Position numbers and translations under genes: made by a program
In this document: positions 1-8,152 of the stretch, piece after piece
How the letters are laid out: every line of letters begins with the position of its first letter
Numbering within the stretch: the stretch's first letter is position 1
The notes under the pieces: model-generated
Seen by the model: only the letters and a program-made list of their open reading frames with translations
Database searches by the model: none
What the model was told of the DNA's origin: nothing
Assembly: GCA_016291135.1 (NCBI GenBank)
Contig: JAEFAE010000030.1
Span: forward strand, 1 to 35,804
DNA length: 35,804 nucleotides
Direction: 5' to 3'
From: Bacteroidales bacterium
GTDB taxonomy: Bacteria; Bacteroidota; Bacteroidia; Bacteroidales; F082

Positions 1-811
1 TTTCGAGCAGTCGGGGCACGGCCGACATCATGGTGGGATGCACCTCTTTCAGGTCGCTGGCGATGGTGGCCAGGCTCTCCGCATAATAGACCGACATGCC
101 CAGGAACTGGTACAGATAGACCAGCATGCGCTCGTAGGCGTGGCAGATGGGCAGGAAACTGAAGGCTGTCTTGGACCAGGGGGCGGGGGTGTGACGCAGG
201 TTGTAGAGCTGGTGCATCAGGTTGCTGTGCGACAGCATGACACCCTTGGGCGTGCCGGTGGTGCCTGAGGTGTAGAGGATGGTGGCACAGTCTTCGGGCT
301 TTACGGCGTCCATGCGCCGTTGCAGCTCCTCCGGGTGCGGGTGTGTCTCGCCGAGGGTGATGAGTTGGGCGAAATAGGGATATTTTTCGCGGTCGATGAA
401 GGTATAGAGGTATTTCAGGTTCGGGATGCCCTCGCGTACTTCCTCCACCTTGTTCATGACAGCCACGCCCTCCAACACGACCATCTTGGCGTCGCAGTTG
501 TCGAGGATGTAGCGGTAGTCCTCCTTGCTGATGGTGGGATAGATCGGCACGGTGATGCCGCCTATCTGGACGATGGCCATGTCGAGGATGTTCCATTCGG
601 GGCGGTTGCCGCTGATGAGGGCCACCTTGTCGCCGGGCTCGATGCCGAGTTCGATGAGGGCGTAGCTGGCCTTGCGAGCCAGGTCCTGGTATTCGGCAGG
701 GCTGTACTTGCGCCACTGTCCGTTTTCTTTTCTTGCCAAAGCGACCTGCTGTTCAGGCCATTTTTCGGTGTACACCGAAAGGATGTCAAAAATGCGGGTT
801 TCTTTACACAT
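1..811 (-). CDS. Long-chain acyl-CoA synthetase (AMP-forming), 3' part cut off by window edge
   Basis: The reading frame runs without a stop from an ATG at 811 to the window edge, giving about 270 N-terminal residues. It shows the ATP/AMP-binding signature YTSGTTGTPKGVMLSH near residues 180-195, followed by LPICHAYERM, which is typical of FadD/FAA-type long-chain fatty acid-CoA ligases of the ANL superfamily. These enzymes activate fatty acids with ATP and CoA, usually at the inner face of the membrane. Family members are about 550-640 residues long, so roughly half is missing; the C-terminal hinge and lid domain lie outside the window. The start is chosen because the N-terminus (MCKETRIFDILSVYTEKWP) matches the usual family beginning and a promoter-like element lies about 30 bases upstream. 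Exact acyl-chain preference cannot be read from this part. Confidence 0.9.
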   Translation of the reverse strand, partial: MCKETRIFDILSVYTEKWPEQQVALARKENGQWRKYSPAEYQDLARKASYALIELGIEPGDKVALISGNRPEWNILDMAIVQIGGITVPIYPTISKEDYRYILDNCDAKMVVLEGVAVMNKVEEVREGIPNLKYLYTFIDREKYPYFAQLITLGETHPHPEELQRRMDAVKPEDCATILYTSGTTGTPKGVMLSHSNLMHQLYNLRHTPAPWSKTAFSFLPICHAYERMLVYLYQFLGMSVYYAESLATIASDLKEVHPTMMSAVPRLLE

Positions 812-840
812 GATGCTTTTGTTTGTCTTTATTTTGACGT

Positions 841-849
841 GCAAAGAAA
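841..849 (-). promoter_or_regulatory. Possible -7 element for the acyl-CoA synthetase gene
   Basis: On the minus strand the sequence reads TTTCTTTGC, one mismatch from the Bacteroidota -7 consensus TAnnTTTGC. It lies about 30 bases upstream of the start codon and downstream of the terminator of the preceding gene. No convincing -33 TTG was found at the usual spacing, so this is tentative. Confidence 0.35.
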
Positions 850-903
850 CGGGCATTTCCTGTTATGGAATGAATAAAGTTGTTTTTGCCGCCGTATTGT
901 GAC

Positions 904-939
904 AAAAAACGGCGTTTTTGGGATAAAACGCCGTTTTTT
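904..939 (-). terminator. Intrinsic terminator after the P5C dehydrogenase gene
   Basis: A perfect 15-bp inverted repeat (904-918 with 925-939, core AAAACGGCGTTTT) surrounds a 6-base loop. It carries A/T runs on both sides, so it can act as a rho-independent terminator on either strand. It sits about 75 bases downstream of the dehydrogenase stop codon and before the next minus-strand promoter, so it separates two transcription units. Confidence 0.8.
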
Positions 940-1013
940 AGGGATGAAATTCGACCCGTTTGGGACAAATTCTCAAAACTCAGGGACGAAAAATATTTTC
1001 GTCACTCGGGTTT

Positions 1014-2645
1014 TTAGTCCTTTGCGAGGAAGGGATAGCCGTAGGCAGCCGCGGGAACGAAGGTGTTCTTGATGGCGCGTGGGCTGGTCCAGCGGATGAG
1101 GTTCCACAGACCGCCAGCCTTGTCGTTGGTGCCGCTGGCGCGGGCGCCGCCGAAGGGCTGCATGCCGACCACGGCTCCCGTGGGCTTGTCGTTTACGTAG
1201 TAGTTGCCTGCCGCGTGGCGCAGCTTGTCGTTGGCGATCTTCTGGGCCTTCAGGCAGTTGCCGAAGAAGGCGCCGGTGAGGGCGTACGGTGAGCTTTGGT
1301 CGCACACATCCAGCATCTCCTCGAACTTGTTGTCCTCGTAGACGTAGATGGTGATGATGGGTCCGAAGATCTCTTCCACCATGCTCTCGTAGTTCGGCAC
1401 CTTGGCGAGGATGACCGTGGGCTCCACGAAGTAACCGACGCTCTTGTCGCAGTTGCCGCCGAAGACGATCTCGGCGTCCTTGCTGGCCTTGGCGCGGTCG
1501 ATATAACCCTTGCAGTTGTCGAACGAAGCCTCGTCGATGACGGCGTTGACGTAGTTGGTGAAGTCTTTCACGTCGCCCATCTTGATGGTGCTCATCATGT
1601 CGCCTACGCGCTGTTTCACCTCATTCCACATTGAAGCGGGGATGTAGGCACGTGAGGCAGCGGAGCACTTCTGGCCTTGGTATTCGAAGGCGCCACGCAC
1701 GATGGCCACGGCCACCTCTTGCGGGTCGGCGCTGTTGTGGACGAAGATGAAGTCCTTGCCGCCGGTCTCACCCACGAGACGCGGATAAGCCTTATACATA
1801 TCGAGGTTCTGTCCGGTGGTCTTCCACAGGCTCTTGAAGGTGGCGGTGCTTCCGGTGAAGTGGATGGCGTTGAAGTTCTTGTCCTTCAGGGCCACGCCGC
1901 TGATCACGCTGCCCTTGCCAGGCAGGAAGTTGACGACGCCGTTCGGAAGGCCGGCTTCCATGAAGATGCGCATGTCGGTGTAGTTCGACAGCAGGGCGGT
2001 CGTCGAGGGCTTCCAGATGGTGGTGTTACCCATCAAGGCAGGGGTCATGTTCAGGTTGGAGGCGATGGAGGTGAAGTTGAAAGGCGTGATGGCGAACACG
2101 AAGCCTTCCAACGGACGGTATTCGGTACGGTTCAGCTGGTCGTTGGCCGAAGCGGGCTGCTCGGCATAGAGCTTGCTGGCGTAGTGGTTGTTGTAGCGGA
2201 AGAAGTCGATGGTCTCGCAGGCGCTGTCGATCTCAGCCTGGAAGCAGTTCTTCGACTGGCCGAGCATGGTGGCGGCGTTGATGCGGGCGCGGTACTTGGT
2301 GGCCAGCATCTCGGCGATGCGTGCCATGATGGCGGCGCGCTCGTCCCAAGGGGTGTTCTCCCAGTCGTGCTTGGCGGCCTGGGCGGCGTCGATGGCCATG
2401 CGGACCTCCTTTTCGCCGACCTTGTGGTAGCGTGCGATGACGTGTTTGTGGTCGTGGGGCATTACCACCTCGCCCATGTCGCCCGTGCGGACTTCCTGGC
2501 CGTTGATGATGGCGGGGATTTCCACCACCTCATTGGATTGACGTTCAAGTTCCTTCTGGAGTTCGATTCTCTCCGGACTGCCTGGTTTGTAGGATTTTAC
2601 AGGCTCGTTGTCCGGCTTCGCAAAAGTAATCAGTGCGTTGTTCAT
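1014..2645 (-). CDS. pruA: L-glutamate gamma-semialdehyde (delta-1-pyrroline-5-carboxylate) dehydrogenase
   Basis: This 543-residue aldehyde dehydrogenase oxidises glutamate gamma-semialdehyde (from proline or ornithine breakdown) to glutamate with NAD+, in the cytoplasm. The general-base Glu is in VGETGGKDF (about residue 293) and the nucleophile Cys in EYQGQKCSAASRAY (about residue 327). AITPFNFTSIASN (about 185-197) and EEIFGPIITIYVY are also typical of the P5C dehydrogenase branch. Length agrees with the single-function bacterial and eukaryotic P5CDH type (about 540 residues), not the long bifunctional PutA. No proline dehydrogenase gene is in the window, so the partner enzyme must be elsewhere. 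It has its own promoter overlapping the end of the upstream NlpC/P60 gene and a strong terminator after it, so it is probably monocistronic. Confidence 0.95.
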   Translation of the reverse strand: MNNALITFAKPDNEPVKSYKPGSPERIELQKELERQSNEVVEIPAIINGQEVRTGDMGEVVMPHDHKHVIARYHKVGEKEVRMAIDAAQAAKHDWENTPWDERAAIMARIAEMLATKYRARINAATMLGQSKNCFQAEIDSACETIDFFRYNNHYASKLYAEQPASANDQLNRTEYRPLEGFVFAITPFNFTSIASNLNMTPALMGNTTIWKPSTTALLSNYTDMRIFMEAGLPNGVVNFLPGKGSVISGVALKDKNFNAIHFTGSTATFKSLWKTTGQNLDMYKAYPRLVGETGGKDFIFVHNSADPQEVAVAIVRGAFEYQGQKCSAASRAYIPASMWNEVKQRVGDMMSTIKMGDVKDFTNYVNAVIDEASFDNCKGYIDRAKASKDAEIVFGGNCDKSVGYFVEPTVILAKVPNYESMVEEIFGPIITIYVYEDNKFEEMLDVCDQSSPYALTGAFFGNCLKAQKIANDKLRHAAGNYYVNDKPTGAVVGMQPFGGARASGTNDKAGGLWNLIRWTSPRAIKNTFVPAAAYGYPFLAKD

Positions 2646-2691
2646 TACGTTTTATTTAAGATTGAAAAGATTCAAAGATTTCAAAAGTCCT

Positions 2692-2723
2692 GCAAAAATA
2701 GTCATTCCGTTTTTAATTATCAA
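2692..2723 (-). promoter_or_regulatory. Bacteroidota-type promoter of the P5C dehydrogenase gene
   Basis: On the minus strand a -33 TTG (2721-2723) is followed after 20 bases by a -7 element TATTTTTGC (2692-2700). Both match the Bacteroidota sigma-ABfr consensus and its spacing. The -33 element overlaps the stop codon of the upstream NlpC/P60 gene. The start codon lies 46 bases downstream. Confidence 0.7.
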
Positions 2724-3439
2724 GAGATTCTTTTGATGACTTGCAGTCGATGGGTATGCTCGTTGCGTTCCTTGTTGAAGATGCCCGATTGGTCGAGGTA
2801 GTCGATGCGGACCTGCCCCGAGGCGTGGAGGATGCGTTCGGTGTCGAGCATCATGCCCACGTGGACGATGTGCCCTTCCTCGTTGCCGAAGAACGCCAAG
2901 TCGCCGGGCTGGATCTCGGGAAGGAAATACACCAGTTCGCCCTCTTTGACCTGCTCGGAGGCGTCACGGGGAAGGAGCTTGCCAGCCGCCCTAGCGCAGA
3001 GCTGCACAAATCCGCTGCAGTCGATGCCGAAGAGGGTGCGGCCGCCCCAAAGGTAAGGTGCCCCGAGCATCTTTTGTGCGAAGTCGAGCATCACCGTAGG
3101 GGAGAAGGCCTCCGGTACGGGGGAGGCGAAGTCGTTCGGCTCATACAGCAGCGTGCCGATGGAGAGGTGCTGCCCCTGATGATTGAGGATGGGCCGGTTG
3201 ACGACATGCCACCGCTTGCCTTTCAGTGCCAGGTAGTCCTGGTCGCTGACGGGATGGTGCTGGATGCCTTGGATCCATCCCTCGTAGTGGTCGATCTCGG
3301 TTCGGATGAGGTCCCATCCCGACTTCTCGTCGAGTTTCTCGTAGAGTTCGTTGTAGAGCAGCTGGCTCACCATCTCGCTGGTATGGCTCGGCTCTTTCCT
3401 AAGGGGAATGACCGATAGGTCGCATTTTCCGAATGACAT
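2720..3439 (-). CDS. NlpC/P60 family cysteine peptidase (YkfC-like murein peptide hydrolase)
   Basis: This 239-residue protein has an NlpC/P60 papain-like domain in its C-terminal half: GAPYLWGGRTLFGIDCSGFVQ with catalytic Cys about 141, HVGMML with His about 193, and a third polar residue near His205. The N-terminal half (about residues 8-105, for example LRKEPSHTSEMVSQLLYNE and HYEGWIQ) looks like the bacterial SH3-like domains found in gamma-D-glutamyl-L-diamino acid endopeptidases such as YkfC. No signal peptide is seen. A cytoplasmic role in recycling cell-wall peptides is therefore more likely than action on the sacculus, though this is inferred. The gene precedes the P5C dehydrogenase gene by 74 bases, and that gene has its own promoter. 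The ATG at 3439 gives the usual family N-terminus. Confidence 0.88.
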   Translation of the reverse strand: MSFGKCDLSVIPLRKEPSHTSEMVSQLLYNELYEKLDEKSGWDLIRTEIDHYEGWIQGIQHHPVSDQDYLALKGKRWHVVNRPILNHQGQHLSIGTLLYEPNDFASPVPEAFSPTVMLDFAQKMLGAPYLWGGRTLFGIDCSGFVQLCARAAGKLLPRDASEQVKEGELVYFLPEIQPGDLAFFGNEEGHIVHVGMMLDTERILHASGQVRIDYLDQSGIFNKERNEHTHRLQVIKRIS

Positions 3440-3573
3440 GGCTATGGAGGTTGAATCAGTGTGCTAAATTATCGAAACATTTTTGATTTTGGGGCCAAAT
3501 TGCAGAAGAATGACGCTTTTTTTTTATTTTAGCCTGTGCAAAGTGCGCTATTGTTTTTGATAAAATACTGGTA

Positions 3574-5634
3574 ATGAGTAAGATAAAGGATTTTTTCAAC
3601 TTGTTTCGCCATCGCTATTATGAATTGGGCAAGGCCTTGATGTTTGTGCTGGCCATCGTGCTTATCTATTGGCAGCTGCCCAGGGTGGTGAAGTTCGGCT
3701 ACGAGTATCAGCTCTTCAAACCTTGGCAGCATGAGACCCTCTATGCGCCGTTCGATTTCCCGATCTACAAGGATGAGGAAATGCTGAAGGTGGAAAACGA
3801 GGAAGCCTTGAAGTCGGTGAAGCCCATCTTCCAGTTCGACAAGGAAGCCACCCAGCAGTCGCGCGCCCGGCTTTCATCTGCCTTCGACCGTGAATGGCAC
3901 AGCTATGGATTGGGCGCCGAAGCCAACAAGGCGGTTCTGCTGGAACTGTTCGACCAGATACAGGAACGTGGCGTGGTGGCCTACGACAAGGCCTTGGAAG
4001 GCATGGACGAAGCGACGGAGGTGCGGTTGGTGAAAGACAGGAAGGCTTCCGTCCTGACGTATGGGGACCTGTACACCATGACCACCGCCCGTGAGGCGGT
4101 GGAGCAGTGGATGAAGCAGCCGCATCCGGGCATCGATGTCCGTCTGGTCTCCAACCTTTTGTTGAATGAATTGCATCAGAATGTCAGTTATAATGCCTCG
4201 ATGACCCAACAGGAACGCGACAAGGCCTTGTCGAAAGTGTCCCTTACGTACAGCATGGTCCAGAAGGACGAGCTGATCATTTCGGAAGGCGAGATTGTCG
4301 ATGACCGGACCTTTGCCGTGTTGAATTCGCTGCAGCGGACCTATACCTCAGGTGCCTATGCCACGAACGACCTGCTCGAGGTGGAGCTGAGCCAGTTTTT
4401 CCTGGTCGCCTTGCTGATGGTGATGGTGGCGCTATACCTGAGGGCCTTGCACAACAAGGATGTGTACAGCGCGTTGAGCAAGATCAACCTGTTGCTGCTG
4501 CTGATGCTGATCATGGTGATCCCGTCCTATTGGATCATGAAACTGCATCCCTCGTACATCCTGATGATGCCGGTGGTGATGCTGACCATGGTGACGGTGA
4601 CGTTCTTTACCCCGGCGCTGGCGTTTACCATCCAGGTGGTGACGGTGCTGCTGATCGCCTTGGCGGTGCCCAACCCCTTCCAATACATCTTCATGCAGCT
4701 GGTAGCCAGCATGATCGTGATCTTCATCCTCTCGCACCACCATTCCCGGAGGCATTATTTCATTGCCTCGCTGTTGCTTTTCGTGGTCTATTTCGCGGTG
4801 TATGTCGCCTTCACTTTCCTGACTTCGTCGAACATCCAATGGTCGGTGGTGGGACTGCTGGCCTTGAATGCGCTGTTTACCATGCTGGCCTTGCCGGTGC
4901 TGTTCTTGTTTGAGCGACTCTTCGGGTTGACCACCTCGTTGACCCTGATGGAGCTGAACAACACCAACACGCCCTTGCTCCGGCAGCTGGCCACCACGGC
5001 GCCGGGCACCTTCCAGCACAGTGTGCAGGTGGCCAACCTCTGCGACGAGGTGCTGTATGCGATCGGCGGCAACACCTTGCTGGCCCGTACCGGTGCCCTT
5101 TACCACGACATCGGAAAGGTGAAGAACCCCATGTATTTCACGGAGAACCAGCATGGTGGATACAACTCGCACAACGACCTTTCCAATGTGGAGAGCGCCC
5201 AGATCATCATCTCGCATGTGTTGGATGGGATCGAGATGGCGGAGAAGGCCCGGTTGCCCGAGCAGGTCGTCGACTTTATCCGCACCCACCATGGCACGCG
5301 TCGCACGGAGTATTTCTATGTCATGGAGAAGCGCCTGCATCCCGACGAGGAGGTCGATCCGACCGATTTCACCTATCACGGGCCGATCCCGTTCTCCCGG
5401 GAGACCGCGGTGTTGATGATCTGCGACTCGGTGGAGGCCGCTTCCCGCAGCCTCAAGGAGCCCGATGAAGACAACATCGGCAAGTTGGTCGACAACATCA
5501 TCCAGAAACAGATGGATGATGGGCAGTTCCTGAACGTCGATCTGACGATGCGCGACTTCACCTTGATCCGGAAGGTGTTGAAGAAGAAACTGATGAGCAT
5601 CTACCACGTCCGGGTGGCCTACCCGGAAAAATAA
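3574..5634 (+). CDS. pgpH: 7TM-HD family phosphohydrolase, PgpH-type c-di-AMP phosphodiesterase
   Basis: This 686-residue membrane protein has the architecture of the 7TMR-HD (YqfF/PgpH) family. An N-terminal membrane anchor (about residues 18-33) is followed by an extracytoplasmic domain (to about 270). A block of hydrophobic segments (about 272-455) leads into a cytoplasmic HD domain. HD-type metal ligands are visible as HSVQVAN (His about 482), LYHDIGK (His-Asp about 511-512), a later HHGT motif (about 570) and CDSVEAASRS (Asp about 617). PgpH in Firmicutes cleaves the second messenger c-di-AMP to pApA, and the same activity is inferred here. The gene stands alone between an oppositely oriented upstream gene and a REP-like element. 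A diadenylate cyclase is not in the window. The start is the ATG giving MSKIKDFFNLFRHRYYELG. Confidence 0.9.
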   Translation: MSKIKDFFNLFRHRYYELGKALMFVLAIVLIYWQLPRVVKFGYEYQLFKPWQHETLYAPFDFPIYKDEEMLKVENEEALKSVKPIFQFDKEATQQSRARLSSAFDREWHSYGLGAEANKAVLLELFDQIQERGVVAYDKALEGMDEATEVRLVKDRKASVLTYGDLYTMTTAREAVEQWMKQPHPGIDVRLVSNLLLNELHQNVSYNASMTQQERDKALSKVSLTYSMVQKDELIISEGEIVDDRTFAVLNSLQRTYTSGAYATNDLLEVELSQFFLVALLMVMVALYLRALHNKDVYSALSKINLLLLLMLIMVIPSYWIMKLHPSYILMMPVVMLTMVTVTFFTPALAFTIQVVTVLLIALAVPNPFQYIFMQLVASMIVIFILSHHHSRRHYFIASLLLFVVYFAVYVAFTFLTSSNIQWSVVGLLALNALFTMLALPVLFLFERLFGLTTSLTLMELNNTNTPLLRQLATTAPGTFQHSVQVANLCDEVLYAIGGNTLLARTGALYHDIGKVKNPMYFTENQHGGYNSHNDLSNVESAQIIISHVLDGIEMAEKARLPEQVVDFIRTHHGTRRTEYFYVMEKRLHPDEEVDPTDFTYHGPIPFSRETAVLMICDSVEAASRSLKEPDEDNIGKLVDNIIQKQMDDGQFLNVDLTMRDFTLIRKVLKKKLMSIYHVRVAYPEK

Positions 5635-5656
5635 AAGGAAGTATCGCGAAAAAAAA

Positions 5657-5711
5657 CACCCCGTAGGGGTGCCCTGTTGGTAGCCACGGGGTTGCGGTAC
5701 GCAACCCCTGG
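5657..5711 (+). repeat. REP-like two-hairpin element, copy A
   Basis: Hairpin 1 is CACCCC-GTA-GGGGTG (5657-5671). A linker follows that includes TTGGTAGCCA. Hairpin 2 is GGGGTTGCG-gta-CGCAACCCC (5688-5708). The order hairpin, GGTAGCC/GGTAACC linker, hairpin is shared with the copies at 13960, 14026 and 21667 (the last inverted). It lies in the gap between pgpH and the convergent WbqC-like gene and may also help end transcription. Confidence 0.75.
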
Positions 5712-5754
5712 AAAAAATGTCATCCGCATATCGGGGTTGGCCTTCGGGAAACCC

Positions 5755-6366
5755 CTATATCCCCTTAATAACATATAGATAGGAAAGAGCCTCCGGCCCT
5801 TCGTTGAACAGCAAGTCCAGGATGCTGAGGTCCGGGGCGAAAGGGTATTTGGCGCTGAACACCTGGTAGTATTCGGGCAGGGTGCCCGGCGCTGCCGGCT
5901 GCTTGGGGCTGAACGCCTCGCGCAGGTCGTGTTCCGTCGTGTGGACGTAGTCGGTGGTGTGCACGATCGCTTTCTTTGCCTTGAGCAGCTCCAGCACGGC
6001 CTGCAAGGCAGCGTCGTTCAGTTCGATAAGCCGCTCGAATCGCGTCTCGAACAAAGGGCGTAGGCGGTCGTAGTAATGGTCGAAATAGGGGGAAGCTTTG
6101 TAGGCAGATTCCAGACAGCGGCGGTGGATCTGTTGCCAAGGCTCCACGTAGCTGATGGCCACGTCGCGGGTCATGGTGTGGTTGCCGTTGACTTTGATCA
6201 CTGGCACGCTGAGCGCCTGCACCCCGTTGGCCGTCATCACACGGCAACGGTTGCGGTAGGTTTGCTTGTGATAGGTTTCGTGGACCTCGATGACAGGTTG
6301 TGTCTCGTCGAGGAAACGTGCCATGTAACGGAGGCACGGGAAATAGGCGGTGCTGAAGAGCGTCAT
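5755..6366 (-). CDS. WbqC-like family protein
   Basis: This 203-residue protein begins FSTAYFPCLRYMARF and continues with ETYHKQTYRNRC and LSVPVIK. These are typical of the WbqC-like family (Pfam WbqC), which is common in Bacteroidota, often close to signal peptidase or cell-surface genes. Its biochemical function is not firmly established; some members sit in O-antigen or glycan loci. It has no signal peptide or membrane segment and should be cytoplasmic. Its ATG overlaps the stop of the upstream thioredoxin gene in an ATGA arrangement (6363-6366), so the two are cotranscribed and probably translationally coupled. The pairing with an exported thioredoxin gives no clear functional hint. Confidence 0.85.
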   Translation of the reverse strand: MTLFSTAYFPCLRYMARFLDETQPVIEVHETYHKQTYRNRCRVMTANGVQALSVPVIKVNGNHTMTRDVAISYVEPWQQIHRRCLESAYKASPYFDHYYDRLRPLFETRFERLIELNDAALQAVLELLKAKKAIVHTTDYVHTTEHDLREAFSPKQPAAPGTLPEYYQVFSAKYPFAPDLSILDLLFNEGPEALSYLYVIKGI

Positions 6367-6800
6367 TGGATCAGGTGTTCCTCGATGACTTTCTTGTAAC
6401 CCGCTTCCTGCATGGCGCCCACCTGCACCATGGGCTTCCCTTTCACGGGGATGAACAGCACCATGGGGATGCTCCTGACCTGGAAAGCGGCCGCCAGTTC
6501 CTTCTCGTTGTCCACGTTGATCTTATAAACCAGCAGCTTGCCGTCGTATTCCTTGGCGAGTTGCTCCATGATGGGCGCCACCTTGCGGCAGGGGCCGCAC
6601 CAGTCGGCATAGAAGTCGATGACCGCCGGCAGCTTGCCTTTGTATTCGAAGGTGTTCGGGTGGGCCTCGAAGTCCCAAACTTTTTTGATGAATTCCTTGT
6701 ATGTCAGATGCTTGACCTTGGAAGCGTCGGTTTTGCCTTGGGCCTGGGCGCTGAGCGCGACCGTCAGAAGTGTCATGGCAAGGAGAAGCGTTTTTTTCAT
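6363..6800 (-). CDS. Exported thioredoxin-family protein
   Basis: After a Sec signal peptide (MKKTLLLAMTLLTVALSAQA, cleavage likely after AQA) the protein has a thioredoxin fold. The redox motif is WCGPC within FYADWCGPCRKVAPI, with a cis-proline region RSIPMVLFIP. It should act in the periplasm as a thiol-disulfide oxidoreductase or reductant; its partner is unknown. An in-frame ATG 17 codons upstream is rejected as the start. It would place non-signal residues before the signal peptide, and it lies upstream of the expected transcription start, because the -7 element is between the two ATGs. The mature domain is about 125 residues. The stop codon overlaps the start of the WbqC-like gene. The start coordinate carries an uncertainty of one base. 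Confidence 0.88.
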   Translation of the reverse strand: MKKTLLLAMTLLTVALSAQAQGKTDASKVKHLTYKEFIKKVWDFEAHPNTFEYKGKLPAVIDFYADWCGPCRKVAPIMEQLAKEYDGKLLVYKINVDNEKELAAAFQVRSIPMVLFIPVKGKPMVQVGAMQEAGYKKVIEEHLIQ

Positions 6801-6829
6801 GAGGATGGTTTTTAAGTGGCTTGAAAATG

Positions 6830-6838
6830 CAAAGGTAA
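6830..6838 (-). promoter_or_regulatory. -7 element for the thioredoxin/WbqC operon
   Basis: The minus strand reads TACCTTTGC, an exact match to TAnnTTTGC, about 30 bases upstream of the thioredoxin start. It is back to back with the hutI promoter, so about 20 bases hold two divergent -7 elements. Confidence 0.65.
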
Positions 6839-6850
6839 CACTATTTTTCA

Positions 6851-6859
6851 TATCTTTGG
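6851..6859 (+). promoter_or_regulatory. -7 element for hutI
   Basis: TATCTTTGG matches the Bacteroidota -7 consensus and lies about 20 bases upstream of the hutI ATG. A clear -33 TTG at standard distance was not found. Confidence 0.6.
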
Positions 6860-6878
6860 TGCTTCAACCCAAAACGCT

Positions 6879-8120
6879 ATGCTTTTTGTAAATATCAAGG
6901 AATTGGTCGGCATCGAGGAGCAGGGCCTCTTGCTCAAGAAAGGTGCCGAGATGTCCGAAACGGGCAGAATCAAGGATGCATTTCTATTGACCAAAGGAAA
7001 GAAGATCGCGGACTACGGCCCGATGGATTCGGAAGCCTGTCGCCGTTATCTCGCTGAGAACCATCGCATCTATGATGTGAAGGGGAGCGTGGTGATGCCG
7101 GCTTTCTGCGACTCGCACACCCATCTGGTCTATGCCAACTCCCGTGAGATGGAGTTCGTCGACAAGATCCGCGGCTTGAGCTACGAGGAGATCGCCAAGC
7201 GGGGAGGAGGCATCCTCAACTCCGCCAAGGCGACGGCTGCCGCCTCGGAAGACGCGCTCTACGACATGGCTTGGCAACGCCTCGACGAGGTAATGCGCAT
7301 GGGTACGGGCGCCATCGAGATCAAGAGTGGCTATGGGCTCACCACCGAGAGCGAGCTGAAGCTGCTGCGTGTGATCCGCCGGCTGCGTGAAAACAGCCCG
7401 TTGACCATCAAGTCGAATTTTTTGGGTGCGCATGGCATCCCCATGGAATACCGTGGCCATCAAGAAGACTATGTCGATCTGGTCATCAACGAGATGATTC
7501 CCCTGGTGGCTTCGGAAGACTTGGCCGACTTCATCGACGTGTTCTGCGACCAAGGGTTCTTCACCTGCGAGGATACCGAACGGATCCTGATGGCGGGCAT
7601 CAAATACGGGATGCGTCCGAAGATCCATGCCAACGAGATGGCCGTCTCGGGTGGCGTGCAGGTGGGCGTGAAATACGGTGCCATCTCGGTCGACCATCTG
7701 GAACAGATCGGCCGTGAGGAGATCGAATGCCTGAAGGATACCGAGACCATGCCGACCATCCTGCCGGGATGCGCCTTCTTCTTGAACCTGCCCTTGTCGC
7801 CGGCCCGTGAGATGATCCAGGCGGGACTGCCTGTGGCTATGGCCTCGGACTTCAACCCGGGCACCTCGCCTTCGGGCAACATGCAGCTCATCCTTTCCAT
7901 GGCCTGCATCCGTTACCGGCTGACGCCCGAGGAGGCCTTGAACGCCACCACCCTGAACACCGCCTATGCGATGGGCGTCAGCGAGGAGCTGGGAAGCATC
8001 ACCCGTGGCAAGGTGGCCAACCTCATCATCACCGAGCCGATGGCCCAACTGGAGTTCATGCCTTACTATTATGGCGCCAACAAGGTGGCCAAGATGGTGC
8101 TGAACGGGAAGTTTGTATAA
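6879..8120 (+). CDS. hutI: Imidazolonepropionase
   Basis: This 413-residue amidohydrolase-superfamily enzyme hydrolyses 4-imidazolone-5-propanoate to N-formimino-L-glutamate, the third step of histidine degradation. Metal-binding residues are in DSHTHLVYAN (His80 and His82), in the IHANEM region with VDHLEQ further on, and in ASDFNPGTSPSGN. The segment GGGILNSAKAT is characteristic of HutI. Length is normal for the family (about 400-420). The next enzyme of the pathway, formiminotransferase (ftcD), lies about 4 kb downstream on the same strand, separated by four unrelated genes. HutH (histidine ammonia-lyase) and HutU (urocanase) are not in the window. The gene is followed 32 bases later by a lipoprotein gene with no visible terminator between them. 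Confidence 0.95.
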   Translation: MLFVNIKELVGIEEQGLLLKKGAEMSETGRIKDAFLLTKGKKIADYGPMDSEACRRYLAENHRIYDVKGSVVMPAFCDSHTHLVYANSREMEFVDKIRGLSYEEIAKRGGGILNSAKATAAASEDALYDMAWQRLDEVMRMGTGAIEIKSGYGLTTESELKLLRVIRRLRENSPLTIKSNFLGAHGIPMEYRGHQEDYVDLVINEMIPLVASEDLADFIDVFCDQGFFTCEDTERILMAGIKYGMRPKIHANEMAVSGGVQVGVKYGAISVDHLEQIGREEIECLKDTETMPTILPGCAFFLNLPLSPAREMIQAGLPVAMASDFNPGTSPSGNMQLILSMACIRYRLTPEEALNATTLNTAYAMGVSEELGSITRGKVANLIITEPMAQLEFMPYYYGANKVAKMVLNGKFV

Positions 8121-8152
8121 TCGTCTTAAATATAATCATAGAAATATATATC

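Noticed and set aside
4432..5607. Long minus-strand open frame (391 codons) opposite pgpH, rich in His and Gln
   Set aside because: It is an antisense shadow of the GC-rich pgpH coding sequence; the plus strand has clear HD-domain motifs and the shadow has no recognisable family or promoter.
6801..6851. Upstream ATG for the exported thioredoxin
   Set aside because: It would bury the signal peptide behind 17 residues and lies upstream of the transcription start expected from the -7 element.
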